DNA of 64,000 bases, taken from contig NZ_CP037422.1 of NCBI RefSeq assembly GCF_007748175.1, positions 6,841,952 to 6,905,951 of the forward strand. Direction: 5' to 3'. Under the pieces are notes generated by a model that was given only the letters and a program-made list of their open reading frames with translations, did no database searches and had not been told where the DNA came from. This document shows, piece by piece, positions 54,781 to 64,000 of this stretch (the first letter of the stretch is position 1; each line of letters opens with the position of its first letter). The stretch comes from Gimesia aquarii (GTDB lineage Bacteria > Planctomycetota > Planctomycetia > Planctomycetales > Planctomycetaceae). Position numbers and translations under genes: made by a program.

Positions 54781-57700
54781 TTAAGGCACAAAGATAAATT
54801 CAGGAGAGTTTAAGAGTGCCCAAAGCATATCTTCATATCGATTTCGCCAGTCGTCTTTTAGACGCTGTGTAGGAGGGTCTCCTTTTTTCACTGCGGCCTG
54901 AAGTTCGACTTTAATTTCATTGGCCCGGGGGCTCAAATGATTTGACCAACCGACCAGATTACGAGGTAACGGTTCAGGGCTGACTATTTTTGCATTGGGA
55001 TTGACGCGGTCTGTAAAACCGGGTTTGAGCAACTCAACAAACATCTGCAATTCATTAGTTGTTAGCTCGCGTGTGAGTGTTTTTAAGACCGTCTGGTGAA
55101 TCAACTTTTCTACAGGCTGATCCTGCAATGCCAATTCTGTAAAATCGCTGTCATCAGAAAGGCGTGTAAAACGCTTCCCAACGATGCCATTTGCGAGAAT
55201 CGCAGGCTGTAGCGCTGTTGAGGTATACTCTCTGACGCTTGTCGGATTCTGTCGCGTATCCCGCCAGCCGAACGTTTTCAGTAGCGTAATAAATGGCTGG
55301 CCAAAGGGGAGTGCGAGGCTGGGACGATCACGCTCGTTCGAAGGCGAGGTAAATTCCCAGGCACGACGAGGAGATCCCAAGTCAAGAGCGGTCGGAACGC
55401 CCAATGCCCCATCAATGTCGATACACATGCGTCCGGCATTTAAAGGCTTACCACAAATCGCAAACATCGAATCAACAATTTGTTCGGCTTGCATTCTACG
55501 TAAAACAGGAGATGCAAAATTGTAAGTTCCCTCCACAATGGATTCGACTTTGGTCGCATCAGTACTCACTTGCCGTTGGTAGAGATCCGATTCAAAGATC
55601 AGACGTGCTAAATACTTTAAATCGTAGCCGTGGATGACGAATTGTTGTGACAGGTATTTAAGTAATTCCGGGTGTGAAGGCTCCTGCCCATCCCAGTCAT
55701 CAACGGGCTCGACCAGTCCCTGACCGATATATCGCTTCCAGACGCGGTTCACAATCACATTCGCAAAGCGATCGTTTTTAGGCGAGGTAATAATGGCCGC
55801 CAATTGCTCACGAGTGTCTTTGGCAGAACGTAGATAGTTTTCAGGAAAACGTTCGGGATTGATCAATTCTCCAAACGTCCACTTGGGAGGAACCTGCTCT
55901 CCTGGCAACAAGGTCACTGAAACGAGCATCGAATTTGACTTGGGGTCAAACCCCGGAATCGAGCTGGTTTTAGGAACTCCTTGCGGCGTTCGCTTTAACA
56001 TCGCCGCCAGACTGAAGAGATCGCGCTGTTTGAAATCATGAAAGGGAGCATCATGACAGCGCGCACATTTCATGTTTAACCCCAGAAAGGTTTGACCAAT
56101 GATGTGTGCTTTTGCCGCCATCGGAGCATCGTTTTGTGAAGCCATTTCAAAACCGGCGGGTCCACCGAAGTATTTACTGCCCTCCATCAAGACCAGTTCG
56201 GTAAGGAAGCGGTCAAAAGGTCTGTTATCATAAAAGGATTCATGAATCCACCAGCGAAACGGTCCCGAGTTATTCAAAGTGGGTTTGATGACATTGGGAT
56301 TTTCAGCCAAAACATCCTGCCAATATCCAACCCAGTTATCGGCCCAACCGGGATCATTGAGCAGACGCGTAATGGCATTTACACGCCGTAATTCTGGTTT
56401 ATCAGAGAGATATTCCTGAATCAATTTTGGCGAAGGGACAGTTCCCATTGTGTCGAGTGACAGTCGCCTCAGAAAGGCGAGATCATTGAGCTGTGGTGAT
56501 TGAGCGACCTTCTCTTTGGCTAAACGTTGATTGATGAAATGATCAACTTCATTGTTTGCCCGTAACCCGGCAGTAGCCGCGGGTACTTTGGCTTGGGGTT
56601 GCTTCAGTACTTCCTCTCTTGCAAGCCGATGCCGCCAATCCCAGTATTTGTCTTCTTTGGTGGCCACTTTCTGTCGACGCTGCGCATTGATGGCGATCAG
56701 TGAGTGGCGGAACTTGCGTTCGAAGGGAACCCAGCTTTCATCAGTTAACCAGACAATCTCATCATCGTTTGAAAGTAATTGAAAGTCTTTTTCAAGATCA
56801 CCGATGAAAATGGCGGTTTCTCCGAAATCAGCTCGATGACCGAAACCACCGACAAACATCTCAAACCGCACACGGTGTGACTTGCCGTCTCCAACGTACT
56901 CGATCACTTTTTCCTGATCGCCTCGATGCAAGGGGCGAATATGAGGTGCCAGGCTACGATCTACATCAAAGACACGACCGTGAGCACTACCGGAAATTTT
57001 ATGGAATCCCGTCTCGGCAACTAATTTATCGTCGATATAAAGTCGAGACGCGTTTCGCGCTCGTACCAGAATCCGCTTTTTTCCTTTAGGAATGGTCACA
57101 TGCGACATCGCCCGAATTAAAAACGGACCAGAACGATCCAACTTGATACCCCGACTGGAATACTTATTAGGTATATCAATCAGCGCAAAATGAGGTTGCG
57201 TGTATGATTCTGAAAAACGAGGCGGGCGGAAGGTCCATGATTTCCGATTGGGAACCCCTTCAAACACATCCACTTGAACCCGATCTGAGGGAACACTGGT
57301 CCAATCGATGCGCGGCTTGGGAGTAACATAATGAAAGTGGGAAGCAATTTGTTTCGCAGATAATATAGTTCTGTAAATGGCGACTTCATCCAGTCGTCCA
57401 TGAAATGAACTGTTTGCTGAACCACCCAATGAAGAACCGATCCAGAGTTCATCGTTATCGACAACGGGAGGCAAAGTTGTATCACCGCCCATATCCCACT
57501 TACCGGAAACAGTCTTACCATCAACATACGCCTTCAGGCTTTTCTTTTTTCCGAAGGTATAAGTTACAGCAACATGATGCCAGTTGCCTGAGCTGATCCC
57601 CGCACCTCTTGAAGTCCAACGATGAAAGTTTGGCTTTTCATCTTTCTTTTTTGGATGCCCACGAAACAAAAAGCTGATCTCAGACCCAGTGACCCTTAAG

Positions 57701-58221
57701 CCATAGTTCTGATTATCGCGCGCCATACCTGGTCGGTTAGTGCGACCTTTACCAATAATATAGTAATGACGGCCTGACTGAGTGGATTCCATATTGACCC
57801 AGGCCTCTAATGTAATTGAATCGCCAGAGGTAAAATCGAGGATACTATTCTCACCCGGGTCAACAACGCGGAGAAACCCCTGGCCTGGCTTGAATTCTGC
57901 AGCCTGATTGTTTGACTGGAATAGAGGAAACTCAGAAGGTCTGGGACCAGTTGATGTCTCTACTCTATTGCCTCTCAACAATCCCATCAGCGCTTGAGGT
58001 GACTGCTTTTTATCATGATGACTCAGCGGAGTACTGGGAAATCCCGCCTTTGAACGTTGTTCGAAACTCCAATAAACCGACGGTTGATGCGAGAGTATTA
58101 AACCACGATAACTGGTATGAGGTTTCTTTGCTTCTACTTCTGCAAAAGAATGACTGGGAAGGAAGAAGAGCAATAACGCCAGAAAAGAAGAAGCACTCTT
58201 AATGGATACCAGAAATTTCAT
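54781..58221 (-). CDS. LamG-DUF1549-DUF1553 protein
   Basis: A 1146-residue exported protein: signal peptide (about 1-28); LamG/concanavalin-like domain (about 100-290) with LEAWVNMESTQSGRHYYIIG; a beta-rich region (about 330-540); DUF1549 (about 555-760) with VDHFINQRLAKEKVAQSP and a CARCH haem-like motif near 714; then DUF1553 (about 790-1130) with FANVIVNRVWKRYIGQGL and EPSHPELLKYLS. Such giant proteins and DUF1501 partners form a planctomycete-specific operon that is probably secreted and carbohydrate-linked; the biochemical role is unknown. The ATG at 58221 begins a clean signal peptide, unlike the longer frame from 58338. Confidence 0.92.
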   Translation of the reverse strand: MKFLVSIKSASSFLALLLFFLPSHSFAEVEAKKPHTSYRGLILSHQPSVYWSFEQRSKAGFPSTPLSHHDKKQSPQALMGLLRGNRVETSTGPRPSEFPLFQSNNQAAEFKPGQGFLRVVDPGENSILDFTSGDSITLEAWVNMESTQSGRHYYIIGKGRTNRPGMARDNQNYGLRVTGSEISFLFRGHPKKKDEKPNFHRWTSRGAGISSGNWHHVAVTYTFGKKKSLKAYVDGKTVSGKWDMGGDTTLPPVVDNDELWIGSSLGGSANSSFHGRLDEVAIYRTILSAKQIASHFHYVTPKPRIDWTSVPSDRVQVDVFEGVPNRKSWTFRPPRFSESYTQPHFALIDIPNKYSSRGIKLDRSGPFLIRAMSHVTIPKGKKRILVRARNASRLYIDDKLVAETGFHKISGSAHGRVFDVDRSLAPHIRPLHRGDQEKVIEYVGDGKSHRVRFEMFVGGFGHRADFGETAIFIGDLEKDFQLLSNDDEIVWLTDESWVPFERKFRHSLIAINAQRRQKVATKEDKYWDWRHRLAREEVLKQPQAKVPAATAGLRANNEVDHFINQRLAKEKVAQSPQLNDLAFLRRLSLDTMGTVPSPKLIQEYLSDKPELRRVNAITRLLNDPGWADNWVGYWQDVLAENPNVIKPTLNNSGPFRWWIHESFYDNRPFDRFLTELVLMEGSKYFGGPAGFEMASQNDAPMAAKAHIIGQTFLGLNMKCARCHDAPFHDFKQRDLFSLAAMLKRTPQGVPKTSSIPGFDPKSNSMLVSVTLLPGEQVPPKWTFGELINPERFPENYLRSAKDTREQLAAIITSPKNDRFANVIVNRVWKRYIGQGLVEPVDDWDGQEPSHPELLKYLSQQFVIHGYDLKYLARLIFESDLYQRQVSTDATKVESIVEGTYNFASPVLRRMQAEQIVDSMFAICGKPLNAGRMCIDIDGALGVPTALDLGSPRRAWEFTSPSNERDRPSLALPFGQPFITLLKTFGWRDTRQNPTSVREYTSTALQPAILANGIVGKRFTRLSDDSDFTELALQDQPVEKLIHQTVLKTLTRELTTNELQMFVELLKPGFTDRVNPNAKIVSPEPLPRNLVGWSNHLSPRANEIKVELQAAVKKGDPPTQRLKDDWRNRYEDMLWALLNSPEFIFVP

Positions 58222-58522
58222 AATACGTAATTCCAGATAAACGGGTTCTCGGAAGAGAAACAACAGTGGGCGGGTTTTGTCGTAATCGAATAACAGAGTA
58301 TTCCTGACCGGCAAACAACACTGCACACAAGAACACAAACTCTATTGTAGATTACGATCTACCAGCATATACCGAACTGCACCATAATCTCACGCCAAAT
58401 TATATCATGTTTGTCCAATTTGTGAATTTTTTGTGAGATCGGCGATCTTCTGGTATATAAAAGCAGCTTACTTCGACATCGCCAGTCTACTGATGGCACT
58501 GATATTGGGGATCATTCAAATC
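58222..58522. promoter_or_regulatory. Divergent regulatory region with two palindromes
   Basis: This region of about 300 bp separates the LamG-DUF1553 gene and the sigma-factor gene. It holds GTAGAT-TACG-ATCTAC (58347-58362, perfect 6-bp arms) and AGATCG-G-CGATCT (58436-58448, perfect arms). Either could bind a dimeric regulator controlling both transcripts. A GTG at 58433 could start the sigma gene, in which case the second palindrome would be coding. Promoter boxes are not certain. Confidence 0.4.
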
Positions 58523-59047
58523 TTGAAGCCTGACGAGACTGAAAAATTTGTTCAATTGCTGACCGCGAATCAGAGTATGCTTTATGCCTATATTCGATCA
58601 TTGTTACCAAATTCCGATGCGGTACAGGATGTCCTCCAGGAAACGAATATGGTGCTCTGGCGACGATCAGCAGAATTTAAAGAGGGAACGAATTTTGTTG
58701 CCTGGGCATGCAAAGTCGCTTATTTTCAAGTTATGGCCTTTTACCGTGACAATAAACGAGATTCCATGGTATTTAATGTCGAGCTGGTATCCATGTTAGC
58801 AAAACAAAATGAAGAGAAACTGGCTGGTTCGCATGACCTGCAGCAGGTTTTGTCGCGATGTCTTACCAAACTTCCGGAACAAAGCCGCCAGCTGATTCAA
58901 AAACGATATGCACCGGGTGGATCTGTGCAATCCATTGCAGCGGAACAAGGGCGATCCGTAGGTGCTATTTCTCAAATGCTTTACCGTATTCGTCAACTAT
59001 TGCAAGAATGCGTTCAGAAAACACTTGCCAGTGAGCAGGGAGAGTAA
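58523..59047 (+). CDS. ECF-like RNA polymerase sigma factor
   Basis: About 174 residues in the form I prefer (TTG at 58523, GGGGA upstream). Region 2 shows FVQLLTANQSMLYAYIRSLL and DAVQDVLQETNMVLWRR, the -10 recognition helix. Region 4 ends with a helix-turn-helix, SIAAEQGRSVGAISQMLYRI. This is the planctomycete/Rhodopirellula-Verrucomicrobium ECF subgroup. The frame extends upstream to a GTG at 58433, but those 30 residues are strongly hydrophobic and unusual for a sigma factor. It lies 6 bp before the FecR-type gene, its likely regulator, and divergent from the LamG-DUF1553 operon, its likely target. Confidence 0.85.
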   Translation: MKPDETEKFVQLLTANQSMLYAYIRSLLPNSDAVQDVLQETNMVLWRRSAEFKEGTNFVAWACKVAYFQVMAFYRDNKRDSMVFNVELVSMLAKQNEEKLAGSHDLQQVLSRCLTKLPEQSRQLIQKRYAPGGSVQSIAAEQGRSVGAISQMLYRIRQLLQECVQKTLASEQGE

Positions 59048-59053
59048 TTTATC

Positions 59054-60487
59054 ATGAATATCAATTCCCATGATCATGAAGAACAGAAAGATCCGCAACA
59101 GATCATCTCGGCATTTCTCGACGGTTTACTCACCGAAGAGGAAAATCTGAGCTTTCTGGCAAGTCTGGAATCTGATGAAGCAACCCGTAACCTGTTTCTG
59201 GAAATGATGAATACCGATTCCCTTTTGCAATGGGAACAAGGGCAGACGGAACCTTTACCAGATCTCATTCATGCGAGCAGCGAAATCAACGCTGACACCA
59301 CAAACATCGATCCTGGTGTTGTTTCAGCACGCAAGCAATTAGCCATGATGCGCTATGCATTGGGTGCAACAATTGCCATCTGCGTATGTCTGGCGGGACT
59401 CTTAATTATGGAAAGTCATCCCACTCCGGCAGTTGCGCAATTTGATTCCAGCGATGGTGTTCCTGCCGCTATGATTATCGAGGAACATGATGCGGTCTGG
59501 GAGCAAACGGAATGGACACAAGATGTGAGCAAGCCGCTTGTACCCGGCTGGTTAAAATTGAAATCAGGACGCGCGTTAATTGATTTTTTAGGTGGAACAA
59601 CGATTGCCTTGCAAGGTCCTGCAGCACTGGGTTTGAATGCCAATAATCGAGCCTATTTAAAATCCGGTCGTTTAGCTGTGGTGGGAACTTCGCGAACGCA
59701 TGAGTTTACTTTAACAACAGAAAATCTGACGATCCTTTCACAGTCGGCCAATTTCGGACTGATCGTAAATCCCGAAAAACAAGCGGAATTACATGTTTTT
59801 GAAGGGAGTGTCACTGTTTCACAATCGCAGTCTCAACCGGATGAACAACCTACTCAGAATCAAGTCTCCGTACCCGTTGATTCGATCAAAGTTGAAGCAG
59901 GTCAGTCTATTATTTTCGATCAGAGTGGCCAGGAAGTTGCACGTCAACTGGCTAATCGAAGTGAATTCCCGACTCGCAGTCAATTCTCTGTTGCTGATCC
60001 TCCCGGAGACATTCCAGCGATCAATTTTGCTGAATACCAAATCAAACCTTATAGTTTTCAGGACGGACAATATGAATTACCCACTGACTACCAATTAATC
60101 GAACAAGGCAAAGGCCTTCGTCTGTGGGGAAACGCCTGGAAAATGATAGAGATCAACCGAGAAATCACTCCTGATACCGTGATCGAATTTGACTTTCGCT
60201 GTGCTCATGAAGGTCAGATCCATGGCTTTGGTTTTGATTCAGATAATGAGTATGACGCTCGGACTAATTATGTTTTTCAGATTTACGGCTATGAAGTGCG
60301 GCCCGGTATCGGCCAGCAATTTAACACGTATTCGGGGACTGACTGGAAACGTTTTCGGATTCGAGTAGGACGTTATCATGTGGGAAAACAACGTTATCTC
60401 TATTTTCTCGCCGATGAAGATGTCATCGCCCGCGCGGAAAGCCAGTTTCGTAATGTGAGAATTTACGAAGCCCCGACAAATCAGTAA
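59054..60487 (+). CDS. FecR-type anti-sigma-like protein with LamG-like C-terminal domain
   Basis: A 477-residue protein: N-terminal helical segment (about 15-65, AFLDGLLTEEENLSFLASL) like an anti-sigma domain without zinc ligands, membrane helix (101-119), extracytoplasmic FecR domain (about 140-300, with ALIDFLGGTTIALQGPAALG), and a C-terminal beta domain (about 330-477) with VIEFDFRCAHEGQIHGFGFD, which looks like a carbohydrate-binding or LamG-like sandwich. It probably links an outside carbohydrate signal to the sigma factor encoded 6 bp upstream. Its ATG is preceded by GGGAG, placed within the sigma-gene end. Confidence 0.85.
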   Translation: MNINSHDHEEQKDPQQIISAFLDGLLTEEENLSFLASLESDEATRNLFLEMMNTDSLLQWEQGQTEPLPDLIHASSEINADTTNIDPGVVSARKQLAMMRYALGATIAICVCLAGLLIMESHPTPAVAQFDSSDGVPAAMIIEEHDAVWEQTEWTQDVSKPLVPGWLKLKSGRALIDFLGGTTIALQGPAALGLNANNRAYLKSGRLAVVGTSRTHEFTLTTENLTILSQSANFGLIVNPEKQAELHVFEGSVTVSQSQSQPDEQPTQNQVSVPVDSIKVEAGQSIIFDQSGQEVARQLANRSEFPTRSQFSVADPPGDIPAINFAEYQIKPYSFQDGQYELPTDYQLIEQGKGLRLWGNAWKMIEINREITPDTVIEFDFRCAHEGQIHGFGFDSDNEYDARTNYVFQIYGYEVRPGIGQQFNTYSGTDWKRFRIRVGRYHVGKQRYLYFLADEDVIARAESQFRNVRIYEAPTNQ

Positions 60488-60497
60488 ATATTCTTGA

Positions 60498-63434
60498 TTA
60501 GGGGTAGGTTCTCAGCGGAACAGGTTCAGGGTTATCCTCGATAATCATCACTTCTTGATTTGCCGCCAGTCGCTCGAATGTCTGATTTTTTCCTGAAAGC
60601 CATTCAACAGAGATATTTTGTGCTTCGGTCTGATTGCCTAATCCAAAAACCAGTATCCGCTGATTGCTGGCCATGTACCCATCCCCGGCAGTCAACTGCC
60701 TCATCATTGTCTGACCGTTGACTTGCAGACGCACCGTGGTCCCAATGGCATCCCGGCTGGAAATAGTTCCCGTTAAGTGGATTACGAGACTGTTACCATG
60801 ATTCTCGGTTGTATTTTGTAAGAGAGCAACAGGAGACTGTAATTGAGTAATTACCGCTTCCGGTAATCCATCTCGGTTCCAATCCAGGCGCGCGAGTCCG
60901 CGTCCAAGCCGTTTTTCTTCAAAGAAAGGCCCCAATTCATTGGCTGGAATGTCTTCATATTGACCAGCGCCTGTGTTCAGAAAAAACTGTGTTTTCATTT
61001 GATACGGCATGCCAGTCTTACTTAAATCTTCCACATGTCCATTAGTGGCGATTAAATCCAATTTGCCATTTAAATTCGCATCCAGAAATTGAGTTCCAAA
61101 CCCCAACACGGAAAGGCTGGAATCGTGAAGTAAGGATTTACGAGTGAGATCCAGAAATATTTCCGGATTGATTTGACTGTAAAATGTATTGGACTCACGA
61201 AAATAATTCGTCACAAACAAATCTAATAGTTCATCACCATTGCCATCACCGGCCGCAATTCCCATACAGGCTTCAGTTCGACCATCGGAATTGAGGGCGA
61301 GCCCTGCCAGAAGAGCCTGTTCCTGGAAGTGAGGCAGGCTTTTGATTTTAGTGGTCTGATTGACAAAATAAAAATTGGGAACAGCATCGTTGGCTATGAA
61401 TAAATTTAACTTGTTTTGATTCCCAAAATCAGCCGTAACAATCCCCAACCCCTTTCCGTCAGGAACTTCAATTCCCGATTCAGATGTAATGTCTCCGAAG
61501 TTACCATTGGTCTGATTCAAAAAGAGGCGATCCTGTGCAGCAGGAAAATTTTGTGGCATACATGAGCGAAACGAACCATCGCCAGTTCGGCACACACGTT
61601 CGAATACATCTTTCCCCGTGAGATAGTTGACCGCATAAATTTCAGGAAACGAATCATTGTTTAAATCTGCCAGGAGACAGCTTGTTGTCCAGTCACTAGC
61701 GTTACCTGTTGCCTGATTTGACGCTGAAAATGTCCCATCTCCATTGTTGAGATAGAGTCGATTTTCACCAATGTTTCCGACATAAATATCATCAAAACCA
61801 TCGTTGTTGATATCACCAATTGTCACACCCTGGCTAAATCGATTTTCTCTGATTCCAGTGTGGTCAGTTACATTTCGAAAAGTGCCATCTCCCTGATTAA
61901 GAAATACAAAGTCGAGATATTGCATATCACGTTCACGAGGTGGCCAGACACATCCTTGTGCCAGATAAAGATCGGGCCAGTCATCATTATTCAGATCAAG
62001 GACAGCAACCCCTCCTCCGGTAAACTCATACATTTTCGGTTTTCGGTTTGGTTGTTCCGCGCTATTGAAATATTCAAAGACGACTCCCGTCTCTGCTGCG
62101 ACTTCCTGGAATGTGACTGCAGAATGCTGCGTAACTATAGTGGAATAATCAGCAGGTAAAGACTTTGGTGATCGCGTCGGCAGAGGATACACAGAGAAAT
62201 CAATCTCAGATGCCGGGTTTTTTGAATCCAACATGCGTTTACGTGGGATCGTCGCCAGTTCTGGACCAAGCTCATCCAAAGTACTTCGAGCCCATGTTGC
62301 CTGGGGTGCAAGCATCAACGCTGCTTTACTCCAGCCAAACGATTCCCAGATCAAACCAAGTTCTTTGCCTAGTTGAACTGCTTTCTTGGCAGCGTTCAAA
62401 TCCTGATCGGAAAAAGCCACTTTCACTTCGCTTTCATATGCCTGAAGTTTTGTGGTCTGATCAAGAAATCGATTTGCCTCTTCTGTTTCGCCCTTTTTTA
62501 ATAAAAGTTGTCCCAGTTGATAGCAGGCTTGAGAGTTCGTTCCATCAAGCTGAATTGCCTCTCCAAAACATCGAATGGCAGCATCCACATTACCCTGTTC
62601 TTGATACCAGTTTCCTCGAATGTTCCAGATCAGGGGATGCTGATTTGCTTGTTCTGGCAATTTATACAGCCAGGCTTTCATCTCCAGTGGATCATTTCGC
62701 TGGCGAATCAATTGGCCCGATTTGACATAGGCTTCTATCAACTTCGGATCCAGTTTGATGACTTGCTTTAGTTGTTCTTCCGCTTTTTTAAACTGCTGCT
62801 CCTCAATCGATCCCCGTGCCAGACCTAAAAGTACCAGCGGATCATGGGGGGAAGTTTGCGCATATTCCAGGACCGTCTGATAGTTTTCAAACGCACGGTC
62901 CCCCATCACAAGTAGATAAAGAATGATGGGAGTAAATCGATTACTGGAAATCAATGACAAGCGTGGGCGTTCTGCTTCCCAACTTTGCGAACTTAAACCA
63001 AGCAGATATGCCAAATGCTCATTGGCGATTGTATTTTGAGGGTCAAGTTCTAAAAGTAGACGATATTCTTTCTCTGCACGAGAGAGAGCTTTTAATTTCA
63101 TTAACAAAAGCTCGCCCGCTTTACCGCGGGCTTTGATTGCGTCTGTTTTTTTTGAATCGGAAACACGGTCGTAGAAGATCACGGCCTGCTCATAATTCCC
63201 TTGTGCCTCTGCCGCTTCCGCGGCAAGCAGTGCGGCCTGATCTGCATATCCCCTCTGACCAAGCAGTGATTCTGCAATTTGCTGTGCGATGGAATATCTT
63301 TTTTGCAGCAGTGCTTCATTTGCTGTTTTTAGTAGTTGGGCAGGAGAATTCTGAGATTTCCCATAGTATACAAGAACTAATAAACAAACACAGAATAAAC
63401 TGAGAGAGATTCCTATCTTGATATTACGCTTCAT
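60498..63434 (-). CDS. TPR/FG-GAP/ASPIC-UnbV fusion protein
   Basis: A 978-residue protein: membrane helix or signal (about 6-26), TPRs (about 30-335, for example DPLVLLGLARGSIEEQQFKK), a linker, FG-GAP/VCBS propeller (about 465-880, with DLNNDDWPDLYLAQG, DINNDGFDDIYVGN and DLNNDSFPEIYAVN), and C-terminal ASPIC/UnbV (about 885-955) with SRDAIGTTVRLQVNG and the following LVFGLGN. Compared with the 1232-residue relative it lacks the extra C-terminal region. It resembles the neighbours at 27961-31176 joined into one chain. Convergent with the FecR-type gene, with a 10-bp gap; no terminator between them. Confidence 0.92.
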   Translation of the reverse strand: MKRNIKIGISLSLFCVCLLVLVYYGKSQNSPAQLLKTANEALLQKRYSIAQQIAESLLGQRGYADQAALLAAEAAEAQGNYEQAVIFYDRVSDSKKTDAIKARGKAGELLLMKLKALSRAEKEYRLLLELDPQNTIANEHLAYLLGLSSQSWEAERPRLSLISSNRFTPIILYLLVMGDRAFENYQTVLEYAQTSPHDPLVLLGLARGSIEEQQFKKAEEQLKQVIKLDPKLIEAYVKSGQLIRQRNDPLEMKAWLYKLPEQANQHPLIWNIRGNWYQEQGNVDAAIRCFGEAIQLDGTNSQACYQLGQLLLKKGETEEANRFLDQTTKLQAYESEVKVAFSDQDLNAAKKAVQLGKELGLIWESFGWSKAALMLAPQATWARSTLDELGPELATIPRKRMLDSKNPASEIDFSVYPLPTRSPKSLPADYSTIVTQHSAVTFQEVAAETGVVFEYFNSAEQPNRKPKMYEFTGGGVAVLDLNNDDWPDLYLAQGCVWPPRERDMQYLDFVFLNQGDGTFRNVTDHTGIRENRFSQGVTIGDINNDGFDDIYVGNIGENRLYLNNGDGTFSASNQATGNASDWTTSCLLADLNNDSFPEIYAVNYLTGKDVFERVCRTGDGSFRSCMPQNFPAAQDRLFLNQTNGNFGDITSESGIEVPDGKGLGIVTADFGNQNKLNLFIANDAVPNFYFVNQTTKIKSLPHFQEQALLAGLALNSDGRTEACMGIAAGDGNGDELLDLFVTNYFRESNTFYSQINPEIFLDLTRKSLLHDSSLSVLGFGTQFLDANLNGKLDLIATNGHVEDLSKTGMPYQMKTQFFLNTGAGQYEDIPANELGPFFEEKRLGRGLARLDWNRDGLPEAVITQLQSPVALLQNTTENHGNSLVIHLTGTISSRDAIGTTVRLQVNGQTMMRQLTAGDGYMASNQRILVFGLGNQTEAQNISVEWLSGKNQTFERLAANQEVMIIEDNPEPVPLRTYP

Positions 63435-63632
63435 AGATCAAGTTTATTATGGTTTAAGATCAAAGTCGAATCAGTTTTTGGCTTCTTTAACGATGACCTG
63501 TATACCTGTGTTACAAGGCTCATAAATTCAAGAGAACCTGAAGTAATCAAATGATAACAGGATTCATAGTAAAATGTTCCGATAGAATATTTCGTGACCA
63601 CTTGATTTTGATCTTTTTTAGAAACGCTCTAG

Positions 63633-64000
63633 CTAATGCCCTAAGCTCGGTTCAGAATCGGATTCTTCTGTCTCTGGTGTAAGGGGCTCGTCTTTGAAAC
63701 CACCGAGGATCAAAAAGGTGACCGCAAACAGTAGATAACCAATGCCAATACCTGTGGCATGATAAGTCACTCCACTCAGATTATCTTCTGTGAATGCGAG
63801 TCGAAAGTGAATGTCGTTCCCCATAATTTCATACGCATTTGTGAGTCCGCTAAATGCAAAGATCGCAGCGATGACTGACCAGATTGCTGCAGAGCGGTAT
63901 TTGCTATCAATCAGACACGCGCAAATGGCAGAAAGAATCATGCAGGTAAAAATAAAGCCTCGCTCCATGACCACCATTCCATGAACCAGAAATCCATTGA
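63633..64000 (-). CDS. C-terminus of a membrane protein, 5'-truncated by the window edge
   Basis: The minus-strand frame stays open to the window end (visible start NGFLVHGMVVMERGF), so the gene continues beyond base 64000. About 121 residues are seen, with three hydrophobic helices (for example FIFTCMILSAICACLI, AAIWSVIAAIFAFSGL and GIGIGYLLFAVTFLIL) and an acidic tail ending ETEESDSEPSLGH. The pattern is reminiscent of the last helices of permease-like proteins, but that family call is tentative. The ATG at 63977 is an internal Met. Confidence 0.7.
   Translation of the reverse strand, partial: NGFLVHGMVVMERGFIFTCMILSAICACLIDSKYRSAAIWSVIAAIFAFSGLTNAYEIMGNDIHFRLAFTEDNLSGVTYHATGIGIGYLLFAVTFLILGGFKDEPLTPETEESDSEPSLGH

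Noticed and set aside
58433..58522. N-terminal extension of the sigma factor from the GTG at 58433
   Set aside because: The 30 added residues are strongly hydrophobic and outside the usual sigma-factor start, and they would cover a palindrome likely to be regulatory.
62165..62725. Plus-strand frame of 186 codons opposite the TPR region at 60498-63434
   Set aside because: Antisense shadow of a clear TPR-coding frame; no family or ribosome-binding site.

Overview
The window reads as chromosomal DNA of a planctomycete, probably of the Planctomycetaceae (Gimesia-like). This is inferred from gene content, with no rRNA or other marker present. Hallmarks are two DUF1559 prepilin-like proteins ([17 protein letters not shown]-termini), a DUF1501 plus DUF1549/DUF1553/LamG gene pair, a sulfatase, several FG-GAP/ASPIC-UnbV (CRTAC1-type) proteins with TPRs, a J-like/LRR protein, a sigma factor with a FecR-type partner, and a Gfo/Idh oxidoreductase with a Tat signal. 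Coding density is high and base composition moderate. I saw no rRNA, tRNA, CRISPR array, insertion sequence or prophage. Both window ends cut through genes.

Layout. 1-5.6 kb: the 3' part of a TPR gene, an ExbB/TolQ-type channel subunit without a visible ExbD, a phytanoyl-CoA dioxygenase-like protein, an aquaporin and an SMP-30-like protein. 5.6-8.1 kb (minus): a GT39-type glycosyltransferase and an HTH-receiver regulator, separated by a strong terminator. 9-12.7 kb: a HAD-fold protein that lacks its catalytic Asp and a FabZ-like dehydratase, facing pgi and pyrE. 13-14.3 kb: a LysM/L,D-transpeptidase.

14.6-21.5 kb (plus) is the most suggestive block: a LolD/MacB-type ABC ATPase, an FtsX/MacB-type permease carrying a His-rich segment, two DUF3299-like proteins with a CCFG motif, and two tandem secreted paralogues of exactly equal length with a mature N-terminal CPFC motif. 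I read this as a candidate cell-envelope metal-handling module. 21.6-26 kb: a D-2-hydroxyacid dehydrogenase, a 629-residue protein with a possible TraB/EreA-like fold, and a Tat-exported oxidoreductase ending at a textbook terminator.

26.2-31.2 kb (minus): a TPR gene, a CRTAC1-type lipoprotein gene, a DUF1559 gene and a small lipoprotein gene. 31.5-33 kb: a metallophosphoesterase and a small lipoprotein. 33.1-37.5 kb (minus): a MoxR-DUF58-transglutaminase operon. 37.8-42.1 kb (minus): a histidine kinase, sigma-54 response regulator and sulfatase operon. 42.4-47.1 kb (plus): DUF1559, an FMN reductase, then a GxDLY/SGNH hydrolase coupled to a haem-motif FG-GAP lipoprotein. 47.1-51.7 kb (minus): a 1232-residue TPR/FG-GAP/ASPIC protein and a propeller protein. 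51.9-53.3 kb: J-like/LRR. 53.4-60.5 kb: LamG-DUF1549-DUF1553 plus DUF1501 divergent from sigma factor plus FecR. 60.5-63.4 kb (minus): a fused TPR/CRTAC1 protein. 63.6-64 kb: the C-terminus of a membrane protein.

The TPR and CRTAC1 parts are adjacent separate genes in one place and fused in two others, which suggests that they work together. Functional statements rest on motifs read by eye; no database search was possible.
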